A stretch of DNA of 64,000 bases from positions 68,467,028 to 68,531,027 of the forward strand of contig NC_046358.1 of NCBI RefSeq assembly GCF_004027225.2, given 5' to 3'. The notes below the pieces were generated by a model. That model had not been told where the DNA came from and did no database searches. It saw nothing but the letters and a program-made list of their open reading frames with translations. The position numbers were made by a program, and so were the translations under genes. Shown in pieces: positions 1 through 10,600 of this stretch (position 1 is its first letter; each line of letters opens with the position of its first letter). This DNA comes from Strigops habroptila. Its lineage: Eukaryota > Chordata > Aves > Psittaciformes > Psittacidae.

Positions 1-1538
1 ACCTCCTTCCACAGCTGGTCCCCTGACTGCTATGCAACATGAAGCAGAGTGAGCAAAAGGAAGTAAGTAATCAAAAAATTAGAGCAGCAGGTGCTACACA
101 GGAAAAAAACGTATCTGCATAAAGGACTATTCCAAGTTTCATGTTCTGGTTATCACTCTACAGAATTAATGACTTTTCCCTGTAGTGTTTTTCATTGGAT
201 AAACTTAAAGCACTGGACAATTGTTTCGCTGCAACTTACTGGCTCTATTTGATGGATTTAATATTTGGCTGTCATTTAGATGTATCATCAGAATGCTATT
301 TTCTGGAAAGCTGTCCAGGCCTTTCCTCTGAAAGAAGCTGTCAAGTCAACTTATAGGTGGGAAGAATAAGCATTAACGACAAAAAAAAAGCTACCCCAAA
401 CCTGCCCGAAATCAAAAAGCAAACAATGGACAAAATCAGAAACTGAGTCTTGGTGTTTCAGCTCCTGTGTGCTTGCTCAAGCAGAAATGCATGAGAAGGC
501 TGAAGCCCATGAAGGTGAAAGAAGCCAAGTCCCATTGAGCAAAGCCAGCTGGCTAACTGAGCAGTGGCAGGGAGAAGGAAAGAGGGCTGCACCCTGGGGC
601 TGAAGCAATTCTTAACTGTTATGTACATGTAAACACAAAAGCATTCATGCTGTCTCCTCTTCCTTACAACAGCGACATTCCAATGGACTGAAAGAGCTTT
701 TAATCACCTTTCTATCCTTCCATCACCTTCATACCTTCCCAGTACTCAGCAGTGTTTATTGGTAGGGCTGTTGTTGAAGCAGCACTTTGGATGGAGTGCC
801 TCAAGAGGCAGGTGACCACTCAGTGCAATTTCTGTGTAGAATGTTAATGGAAGCAAGTGTTTTGCAATTCTGTATTTCACTATCGCTCAGCTGGCACTGT
901 CTATTAATAATAACTATACCAGTGCTGGAAAGAAGAATGAAGTGAAGATCTGGACCTCAGCAGAACACCAGAAAACCTCAGGGTGTGCCTTAATGATGTG
1001 TTTACACACAACTTACAAGTTCAGTCTATTTCTGGCCATGCCTTACAAGAAGAATCTTCTCAGAAGCACCTTTAAGCTTTGCACCAGACCCTGCCATGGC
1101 TGTGGCCACAAGGGGCAACGGCTCTGCACCTCAGATTTGCTATTTGTGTTATGTGAGCAATTCATCCTACCCAGTAATATGCCAATCAGGGGTACAGTGC
1201 CTGGTTCAGCATGCACAGATACCAGCTTAGCTCTGACTGAGGAGAGTCACCTCTATCTTTTTAAGAAACTGTGACACCCAGCTTCCCAGGATTAGCCATC
1301 AGAAGTCTAAACATGAAATGTTTCAGTACAAGCCTGAAGCAGACAACGAAGGACCATTAACTCCTTTCCACTAATCAGGTTCCCCAACTGTCTAGCAGAG
1401 AAAGAAAACAGCTGCTGTAAGAAGCAAGCAGCAATCCTCCTCTTTCAGGTTCCCTCTCAAGCCACTACACTGACTGTTAAATATGCAAAGAGATGAAGCT
1501 TCTCTTTTGCTCAAGGGTTTATAAATAATAGGATCCCA
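1..1538 (-). other. C8orf33: Probable 3' UTR and downstream flank of the C8orf33 homolog
   Basis: No convincing exon or repeat is visible here. On the minus strand an AATAAA hexamer lies at 760-755, about 780 nt after the stop codon, and is the best poly(A) signal candidate. Weaker ATTAAA hexamers lie at 704-699 and 262-257. Transcript data would decide which is used. Confidence 0.45.
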
Positions 1539-4500
1539 TCAATATTTAAATACCTGAGAGGTCTCATCCTGGTGGGGAGTATCTGCATTTTGACATCTGC
1601 TAGCTTCTGCCTTTGCCTTCCTGTTGATCTCAGTTTCTTTTATCTCCTTTTTACTGACAGATGTTTTTTGTTTCTTCTTCTTCTTCTTCTTCTTCTGGAC
1701 AGCTCCATCTGCTGATTTCTCTGCCACTGTCTCATCTCCAGGAGCAGTCTCTGGTTGGGGGATCCTTAATGTGACATTGCTTCTATGCTCTTTGGGTGAA
1801 CTACCTGTAGTTTGAGTCAACTCAGGCTTCTGCAAGGCTGCAGTCTGTGGCATACCTGCTGATTCAGCAGGCAAAGAATTACCCAGCACCTCATGACCTG
1901 CTGTACAGTCTATATGTTGGCTTGCTGGAACTAACTGATCCAGAGGACAGTCTTCATCTGGGGTGGCAAAGTTGAAAGCAAACTTGGGTTCTTGTCCAGA
2001 GGCAGCAAACCTCAAGGCTCCATTCCAGTTCTCCTGCTCAGTGCCTCCAATACTGGTTTGTATCTTCTCAGCACCACTGACACCAGGGACTGTTTCCAAA
2101 GGTGTGCCAGTTGCTTGTGTGTCACTGTCAGAAAGCGTGAAATCAAATCGGAAGCTGCTGTCAGACGACATGAACCACTTTGGCGTTGCCTCAGAGATTT
2201 GGTCAGATTGTCTGCCATACACCACACCACCTGAAGCCTGCCCATTGCTCTGCTGTACTTCCACATCACCAGGTTTCATGACTAGAAAAGAAAGCATAAC
2301 GTTTCTGTCAACGTGCCAGTTTCCTACTATGGGGATGCCACTGCTACTACAACTCCCTCTGTAAGACACTGCCACAGAGAGGCAATCCAGTCATGAGCTG
2401 CAACATAAGAAATTGACAGAAAAGAACCAAATATTACCATCATCTGACAGGACAGTTCAAGCTCACCTGCTTTGTCCATGCCCTTCTGATCCTCAGCCAT
2501 CCTGAGGCGACAATCCCCAAACATTTGGTTCATCACTTGCTGCTTCTTCACAAAAGGCGTGTCATGGGAGCGCAGGACCTTGAGAATGTCCTGGGTCTCC
2601 CCTGCTGCACTCAAGAAAAAGATCAAGAGAGACAAGAGGCAGGTTATGGTGGGCCTTACACACCATACTGTGGGATGCTGATGACTGGGTCTCCTCGGAA
2701 CGTGTTGTGTTCGTACCACCTCTGACTAATCCATGACTGGCGTTCAGTCAAAAGGAAACTCCAAGTGCTTCTAGAAGCTAAAATACCATGAAATGTTCTT
2801 AAAGGGGGGTGGTGGGGTGTGTGTGTGTGTGTGGAAATAAATAGATCTTAACTGCTTATTATACACAGTAAGAATCTCACACTGAAGAAAGTGCACTACT
2901 AATGGCACAGAAGCTACACAGGGCTCAACAACCCTTCCCCCAAAGCCACTGACAAACCTAAGAGGCTAGCTCGGTGTCTCTTCTCTGGAAAACTGGGAAA
3001 AATCTGAGTACAGAGCACACCCTGAAAAGGAAGACTCTTGCTTGACTCTCATACGAACCACCCTGACCACAACAGTAATCCCAATTTTGTAAGTCAGAGC
3101 AGATTCTCTAAAAAGCACAGTTGTTCTTCTGTGACAGAGGTCCCCACACACCTCGTTTGGGGAACTCCAGATACGCAGAGTCTTCTAGTGCTTGTCTCAC
3201 ACATTTCAAGCCACAAAAAAGCTTGATGTACTTAGACTAGTATTTTGGAATGGGCACTCCCCATCTCCCCTGGCTGCAGTGCACCTCTCTGGGACTCTCC
3301 AAATGAGGTGTATCTTGCAGACTCAACAGTGAGTCCCATACTAGAGACAGAGTAATAACACACAAGTGCAAGGCAGAAGTGCTGCAGCAGGGCTGCAGCC
3401 ACCCACAAAAGCGGGTATCAGGGTCCTGAGCACACATTTCCCCTACTTTCAAGGAGTTTGGCTGGCTGCATTCAAGGCCTGCTCACTATTAAGAGCTGCT
3501 ACAAAGAAAGGGCTAGAAAGAGCTTCAGCCTCGCCCTCTGCTGCTGGACACTAGGTACCAAGCACAAGATACACGTGTAACAAAATGGTCCGATGCTCAA
3601 GCCTGGCGTGTGGGCACAAATTCATCACTGCTATATGCTTGGTGCCCCAGCAAACACTCACCTCAGCACCTTACAAAGGGTAGTCACACCATTCCTCTAA
3701 ATGTTAGCTACTAGCCATCAGCAGAAGCAGGATATATGTCTTCATACATTTACAAGTTGGACTGACTAGATGTAACTTCTTCTGAAAATGATTTTATAGG
3801 ATTTTATCTTTTGTGCAATTTCTCTTTGGAACATGAACAATGAGGAACAAGCTTCACAGAAATAAACCTACTGGTGTTTAAGGGCCAGATGCACTGACAC
3901 AGTATTTCATTATGACTGGAAAACAAAAGCAGAGCTGTAGCAGAATCAAACAATGAGCCATTAGATGGGAACATGAGAAAGAATAAAGAAAACAGAGAGA
4001 CTGAACGTCACAGGAATAAAAGATAAGCTGCTTCCAGACAGACAGATCTTAAGTTCAATGCTTTATGTTGTTTTGTCTTTAGAACAAATCCCATACAACA
4101 CAAGAATAGGAAACAGATAGAAGAAACAGAAAAACACCCAGGTCTGAGGTTGGAATACGGCTGAGGCATCATACCTTGTTTGGGGGTCCGGCTGAAGCGA
4201 AGATTTGCCTCCAGCTGCGAAATGCACCACTGCAGCTCCTCTTGGAACGTGCCCTGGGGAGCCTTGGACATGGGAAAGCACAATGTTTAAAAGAAGCACA
4301 AATCTCTCGCTTGCAAAACTGATTCCAAACTGGAGTTTTCTGAAGCCCTCTCCCCTCTTATGGGAGATCAGACTAATGAGTCATTAACCCCTTTTCCGGC
4401 TGTATGCTTGAAGTGTGTGGTGTCACAGCTCAATTTATACCTTAACTCAACACAGCACAGAGTGGGACACATGCCCTACCGTTTTCCCTATTTAGAGGGC

Positions 4501-5177
4501 ACCAAATGAGCCCTCTATGTCTCAAAAATTAGAGACAACAGACTCTTACTAGCAGTAAACCAGCCCTTCATGGCAAGCCAGGGCTTCCTGCTGATTTTAT
4601 TGGTTTTAGGGGTCTTTGGTTGGTTGTTTCCCCACTCTTCCCTTTTTAAAGGCCCCAAATGGAAGATTTCTCATTTTTCCTGAAGCTTATTCTATGGCAT
4701 AATTTCATTAAGTCTGGAAAACAAAAGCAGAGCTGCAGCAGAACCAAACAACAAGCCATAAGATGGGAACATGGGACAGAATAAAGGAAACAGAGAGAAC
4801 GCAGCAGCAAATTTCCCCCAGCACAGTGCCAGCAATACACAGAATTTATCTTTATGTTAAACACAAATTCTCCAGACTTTGCTGTATTTACACCCCTTCT
4901 GCCTCCTGCTAAGCCAAGTAAGGGTCAGAAGCCCACGTGTGAACAAGACAGTCCTTAAAGCGCATTAGGAAGTGAAATAGATAACAATCCTGCCTTAGAG
5001 GAATACGGAGGTGACCAGGAAATGGGAAAGTCCGGCGCAAGTGCCAGGGAAGCGCTTTAAAGAGCCCCGGGGAGCTGTGGGCAGAGCTGCGGCTGCAGCA
5101 CAGCCTGGGCCCCGGGAAGGACCGGGGCAAGAGGTGCCTGAGGCAGAGGGGCCGAGCAAAGCCCTTACCCGCTCCAT
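1539..5177 (-). CDS. C8orf33: C8orf33 homolog (UPF0488 family), complete, 4 coding exons
   Basis: Function unknown; I assign this by family resemblance. Coding exons on the minus strand: 5177-5169 (only Met-Glu-Arg), 4262-4175, 2604-2467 and 2281-1539. All junctions are GT-AG and the phases join, giving 325 codons plus a TGA. Residues 4-80 match what I recall of the human C8orf33 core: a QEELQWCISQLE helix, RTPKQ, then QQVMNQMFGDCRLRM. Two aromatic motifs follow, SFRFDFTLSD and KFAFNFATPD; human C8orf33 ends in one such motif. Beyond them lies a hydrophilic tail with a 9-Lys run and KKEIKE. The start ATG is strong (G at -3 and +4) and sits in a CpG island. A possible donor (CAG|GTATTT after 1554) just before the stop could lead to further exons not identified here. 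The tail is much longer than in the human protein as I remember it. Homology of the core is the firm part. Confidence 0.85.
1668..1697 (-). repeat. Coding (AAG)n microsatellite encoding a lysine run
   Basis: The plus strand shows TTC repeated about eight times. Read on the coding strand of the C8orf33 homolog it gives a run of nine lysines just after Val-Gln. It lies inside the last coding exon and keeps the frame. Such tracts change length readily. Confidence 0.9.
2812..2833. repeat. (GT)n dinucleotide microsatellite
   Basis: A G-rich stretch runs into about eight perfect GT units. It lies in the intron between coding exons 2 and 3 of the C8orf33 homolog. Confidence 0.9.
3904..4001 (+). repeat. 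Direct repeat copy A (98 bp) in intron 2 of the C8orf33 homolog
   Basis: This stretch is matched over its whole length by 4702-4799. Shared blocks include CTGGAAAACAAAAGCAGAGC and GATGGGAACATG. The copies differ by scattered substitutions (I estimate 85-90% identity by eye) and have equal length. Copy A lies downstream of coding exon 2 in transcription order. It does not resemble CR1. Confidence 0.85.
4702..4799 (+). repeat. Direct repeat copy B (98 bp) in intron 1 of the C8orf33 homolog
   Basis: Partner of 3904-4001, same orientation, 798 bp away. The pair brackets coding exon 2 (4175-4262). It is either a local segmental duplication or two members of a repeat family I do not recognise. Confidence 0.85.
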
Positions 5178-5657
5178 GCCGGGAGGCTCCGGGCCACCTC
5201 CGGTCACCAACAGCGTGTGGGCTCCCGGGCTCCGGCTTCACCCGGCCCGAGCCCACCACCAGCGACCGGGCCCCTGGACTGAGGCAGCCACCGAGGTCCG
5301 CGAGTGAAGGCGCGAAGGGCCCGGCCGCCGTGCACCGCCCAAAGGCCGCCCCTCGCCGCGGTCCGCCTGCTCCCTCGTCCCCGAGCCTGCGTTCCGCCAC
5401 CGCGCCCAGGGGAAAGCGGCGGCCGCCCGGCCCCGGCACGGACCGGCCGGTAGGGAAGGGGACAGGCCCCGCCGTGGGCCACCAGCGGCCGTCCTCTGCC
5501 CTCGGCGGGGCCTGCGCGGGGCGGGCCGGGGGTGCCGAGGCGCGGAGCGGCTGCGGACCGGAGGAGCCGAGCTCCCCCCTCGGTGGCGCATCTGTGCCCC
5601 CAGCTCGCCTACCGCTCCCCTGAGCCCCACGGGGAGCTGCTGGGCCGGGTGGGCCGG
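5020..5657 (-). promoter_or_regulatory. C8orf33: CpG-island promoter and 5' UTR of the C8orf33 homolog
   Basis: A very GC- and CpG-rich block surrounds the 9-nt first coding exon (5177-5169) and extends upstream to about 5657, where a CR1 fragment begins abruptly. The transcription start is probably in 5200-5600. There is no obvious TATA box. Open frames inside the block come from its GC content and have no family resemblance. Confidence 0.75.
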
Positions 5658-5762
5658 GGCTTGGAGCAACCTGGTCTAGTGGAAGGTGTCCCTGCCCATG
5701 GCAGGGGGTTGGAACTGGATGAGCTTTAAGGTTCCTTCCAACACAAACCAGTCTGATTCATT
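5655..5762 (+). mobile_element. CR1 LINE, 3' end fragment
   Basis: A 5'-truncated CR1 tail on the plus strand: CTTGGAGCAACCTGGTCTAG, then GGGGGTTGGAACTGGATGAG and CCTTCCAACACAAACCAGTC. It abuts the CpG island of the C8orf33 homolog on its upstream side. Confidence 0.9.
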
Positions 5763-7618
5763 TCCAGTGCCAGGACACCGCTTTCCAGCTGAGGACTCCC
5801 TCCAGGGGACCAAATCGCACAGCCACTTCGGCATCATCCCCATCCAGGTGCAGAGGCCCTGGGATAGCAGCTCCCAGCCCACCCTGACACACACCACCAT
5901 ACAACACAGAGTACAGCGTACCTTCAGCAGCCAAAAAGAGAGCAATAGACAGGTACAGGTGTTGTCTAATTCCATTTCTATTTTAGATTTCCTTTCGATT
6001 GCTTAATTTTGTAAATAATAATAATAATAAAAAAAAATTAGAAACCTTGTTTCATATGCATTTTTTTCCCTTGGATTTTTTTCCAACAGCAGCCCAAAGT
6101 GCCCTCGCTGGGATCTGTAACGCTGCAGCAGGTCACGTTTCCTAGCACAGTATTTGATGTCTCTTTCAAATGCTTCACATTGTGGAGGTTACAATTTCTG
6201 CTGATGTTGGGAGTTGATGTTAGAAATTCTCCAAGGCTGCCAGTTATTCCAGCAGGGCTCTGAAGCGGTAGGAAAGCACTTCCAAATGTTGCTGTTACAG
6301 GTTATAAAAAGGTACTGGAAAAATCAGCACACTTCTGCCCATCCTGGCTGGACTCTTGCCTTGCCTTACAGCCTCCACCCTTGCTAAGGCTTAGCCCTTG
6401 CCTAAGCCCTCCCCTCATACAAAACCCATCTAACTGGTCTGAGGCTTGTCCAGAGATTGTGCAAGAATCAACAAAGCTGTTCTGAGTGAGTGTGGTAGGT
6501 TTGAAATCAGCAACAGTCTTCACACAGAAGTGTCCAAGTGACAGGAAAAGAGCTGACAGCCAAATATTGGAGAAGATAATAATGAGCACGGGAATACTGA
6601 GCTATCACAAGCTGCCTTGAAAGACCAGACTCCCAGTGCAGTTCTCCTTCCCTCAGTCCCTGAGCTGGACCAAGAGCTTGTTTGCCTGTCAGCATCAATC
6701 TGGATGCATCCTCTAAAGCAAAACTTCCTGTCTGTGACCTGAGGAATGCACAACCCCATCAGATAATCCAGAGGCTGAGCGCAGAGCCTGCAGAACCCAT
6801 CTATCCAGAACAAGGGGTTAAGAGGAACATTGCTTTCTGTGGTAGGATGCTGTCCATGTCTCCAGCTGAAACCACGTGCTGTGAACTCAATGCCCATGCA
6901 GGGGAAAGGCACAAAGGACCAGCAATGATTCGTTTTTCCTGGGTTTGATCTCTGCCCTGAGGATTCAGCCCACATGGATTCAGAGCCCCACAACGGCACC
7001 AAGTCGGCAAGCTGCGACAGCCTTGCTCCAAGGACACACGGCAGAGGGACTGCCGGGGGATCAGAATGTGATCCTCGACTTCTGCTGACACAACAGCAAC
7101 CTTTTAACGTGAAGAGCTGCGAGCTGAGCTGGTGGAAGCTGATGTGTAACCAGCCATGGCTTCCCGGGAGCGAGGCAAAGAGCAGACAGGGGAATGGAAA
7201 TGGCTTGAGCCTGCCTCAGGCACAGGGCAGGTTAGCGAGTGCTCTATAAAACAGTGCAGAGGCTGGGACAGCTTCACACTGCTGTGAGATGGTGTCAGGA
7301 GCACCTCTTTCTGGGGACTCCATGCAGGACAGCTGTGCAGGCCTTCAGGTCACTCCAGGGCCTGGCAGTCCCCCCCAGCACAGATCTGCCTGCTCTCCCC
7401 ACACCACCAACCGAGCACCAACACATCTGGCGCAGGCATGGCAGTAACTGGAAGCAGCGATTGCGCTGGAAAACGCAGCTCTTTGGTATGAGGCTCCTTT
7501 AAGGGAGTTGCAGGAAGGAATTAAAAAAACAAAAGAAGAAAAGAGAGAAGTGGGGTGAAGCTGCTACCACAGCTTCGAGGGTGGCCTGGAGCCTGGAGGG
7601 CACTGGGACAGCCCAGTG
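5763..7618. other. AMDHD2 3' UTR plus intergenic sequence, no recognised gene
   Basis: Mostly unique sequence. The part nearest 7618 must hold the AMDHD2 3' UTR, but I see no AATAAA on the minus strand to mark its end. A short (AAT)n plus A-rich run occurs at about 6011-6040. The open frames here are short and resemble no family. Confidence 0.6.
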
Positions 7619-10600
7619 TCACATGCCTAATGCATCCTGTCTCCAGACTTCCTCGCCTGCGATGTACGTGGCTTGCACATACAGACCATCATTCAGCATC
7701 AGGAAATCTGCATCGGGTAAGAGAGAAAGGAAGCAGCTGAAGCTGGCTGGGAAGAGCTGAGCTCAGCACGGAAGAGCTTCCCCCCACCCCACAAACGGCA
7801 GCAGGACAGCAGCATGGTGCCATCCTTGCTGTGACAGCTCTGCTCCATGCTGGCTGAGATGTGGGGTCTCACCAAAGGGATCACGAAACAACACTAGCAC
7901 CCAAAGGAAACACCACTGGAGCAAAAGCCCAGAGCAAACCCCAGGCAAAGCGAATCTCCCTGCAGCTCCCACTGAAGCAGGGGATGAAGATGTGTTTGCT
8001 GCAGCCCCAGCACCCAGCACCCAGCAAAGCACCCAGCTTTGCAGGAGCCCTCACACTGTTGTCCCTGCACCAGTACCTGCTGTCCCCACACCAGTACCTG
8101 CATCGGAGTCGTAATTTAGTGTCCCCTTTTTGTGTTCAATCCCCAGGAGCTGGGCGGGATGCAGAGACGCTGCCTCCAACGCGATCTCTACTGAGCACCC
8201 TTGGACAGAGAAGGGGGAGACATTAGGGCAGCAAACAACCCTGTTGCCAGAGCAGCCTGAACCCCCCCCGCTAAGGCAACTGTCAGCCTGGCAGGGACCT
8301 GACCTGGAACACCCTCGCCACAGCCAGATGGAGCTGGGGAGGGGAAACATCCCTATGGGAGATAGCAGGAAGAGGAGAACTGAATACCTAGGGAATGGGG
8401 AGGGGAGAAAAGAGCAGGAGAGTTCACCTCTCGTCCGTGCTATGGGTTAAAATGAACCCTCACCAAAAAAAGGTGCTCATCTGAGGCCAATGCTGCTGAT
8501 CCCAGCCCTTCTCATCATGTCTCAGGTGAGAGGGAACATTGCCTGGTGGAGTGGACACAGCTGGCAAGAGCGAGACCTCTTCCCATGTGAACATAGGGAG
8601 CAGCAGCTTGTGGACAACACTTACTTACCTGTGGCTTCTTGAAAGTGTCGCACACACGTGTCCATGGTTGCCACACTGCCACTCAGGGTCTTTGTGCCTG
8701 GGAGAGGAACAGGATGGTGCTGAGCAGGTCCCACAACCCACAGCAAAGAGAAGTGGGCTGGTGGGAAAGTATAACATGACCAGAAAAGGTGAAAATCCTG
8801 GACTGCACAGGAAGCAAGTTGAAGGGCCTGCAGCCATTGCTGCCCAGTGACAGAACAAGGCAAGAGAGAACCCATGCTGGCAGTGCAGGGAGAGGTACTG
8901 GGATGTCCCCCTGCAGCTCTGCTGTGAGACCAGCTGGACTGGGTGAAACTAGCACACAACACAGAGATCTGCTGCCAGAGACAGCGGAAGGACAGAGAAT
9001 GATCCTTCCTGAAATACTTTCCCAGTCTCCAACTGCTTGCAGCTGAGGGAACTTAGTTAGCAAGAGTGGTTGTGTTAAAGTAAAGACAAGGGACAATAAG
9101 TATGTGTAGGATTTCTCTGTCCTTTCCGACCCCACTGGAACCTCTGGCATCCATGATCCTGTGTTCAAAGGTGTTGCAGACAGCTATGAGCTGAGAGATT
9201 CCTCCCCACCCCATGAAGGTGGGGTACTTCCCCTTTTTATGAGATGTCTCATTCTCCCCAGGGCCAAGTCCCTGCAGAGCCATCAGGCAGCAAAACCCAA
9301 GAGGGTGGTGCAAGTGCTGCCCTGCTCTGACAGGCACTGCGAGGTGTGCTGAGCTCTCCAGGAACAGGCACAACTGCCAGCACTGTCCCCAGCTCTTTAG
9401 CAAGAAGCACTTACCTGCAATGTAGGTGTTCAGCCCATCAATCTCCACCACCTGCTGCCCCAGCGTGTGCCGACCTGGTGCCAGCCCCATGCCAGCGATT
9501 GCATCTGTCACCAGCACCAGGCCTGAGGGATGCAAGAAAAGGGGCTGCCTTACCTTTGCAGCTGATCTTGCTGAGCTCTGAGCACTGCACCCCACTGGCC
9601 CTCCCAGAGAGGGGCCAAGGTGAGTCTAGCCACATGCAACCAAAGCAAGAGGGCTGGTGGATCAGCCCCCGTGGCTGTGGTCTTTCTCAGGCAGTGAGGG
9701 CAGCACAACACAGCACTAGCGTGAGTGTTTTGTGGGTGATGGCTCGTGGCACTGAGTGGGCCCATCACGGCTCACCTTTGGGGTGGGCTCGGTGGGCGAT
9801 TCGCAGGGCGGCAGGGTTGGTGTGGATGCCATCAGAGATCATGCCGTAGAAGACCCTCCGCCCAGCGGGAATCTTGTCACTTGTCAGCAGCCCCACGATC
9901 CCAGGGTCACGATGGTGGAACTGCTCGAGGGGAGAGAGAACAAGCTGTGGAGCATCACCAGGACTCATGGGCTGAGACCCTTCCTGGCAGGGGGCGCAGC
10001 TGCCATCTCTATCAACAGTGCCCGGCAGCTGAACGCTCTGTCCTTTACCAGGCAAATCTGGGCATTTCCTCCAATCTCAAGAGTCTTTTAGATCAGGCAG
10101 TAGAAACGTGAAGCCAGAGGTTCAGTGCTGAAACCTCATTGCAAGGCCTGGTACGAAACAAGCTGGGGAGAATATGCATCCATGGGAAGCAGGAGAGAAA
10201 GCACCAGAAGCAATACCAGTGCTGGGCAAGTGCCCTCAGCTACTCACCGGCAACATGGCATTGAAGAGGTGAGTGATGAAGGTAGCACCGTGCTGCACAG
10301 CATCCTCAGCCTGGGAAAGATTAGCCACTGAGTGACCTGGGAACAAAGACCAATGCCTGATTTCTCTACCCATCTCCATTTCTTTCCTTGCAGGAGTGAA
10401 GATGCTTCATCACTAGGACTTGACTCTGATACCCCACCATGAGATGCCAGCCTCAGCACAGAAGTGTTTGATGTGTCAGGGTGCACTTCACCCTCAATAA
10501 CTGCCCCCCCCCCCTTTCTTTTTTTTTCTTTTAAAGGGATTTCTTCAATGATCTGAGGCAAAGAAGAGTTTGTGAAACAGAGGGCAAGAAAAATGCAGCC

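Noticed and set aside
4909-5669. Several open frames on both strands around C8orf33 exon 1
   Set aside because: They are GC-island frames. The spliced model from the ATG at 5177 joins the conserved exons in frame, while these do not.
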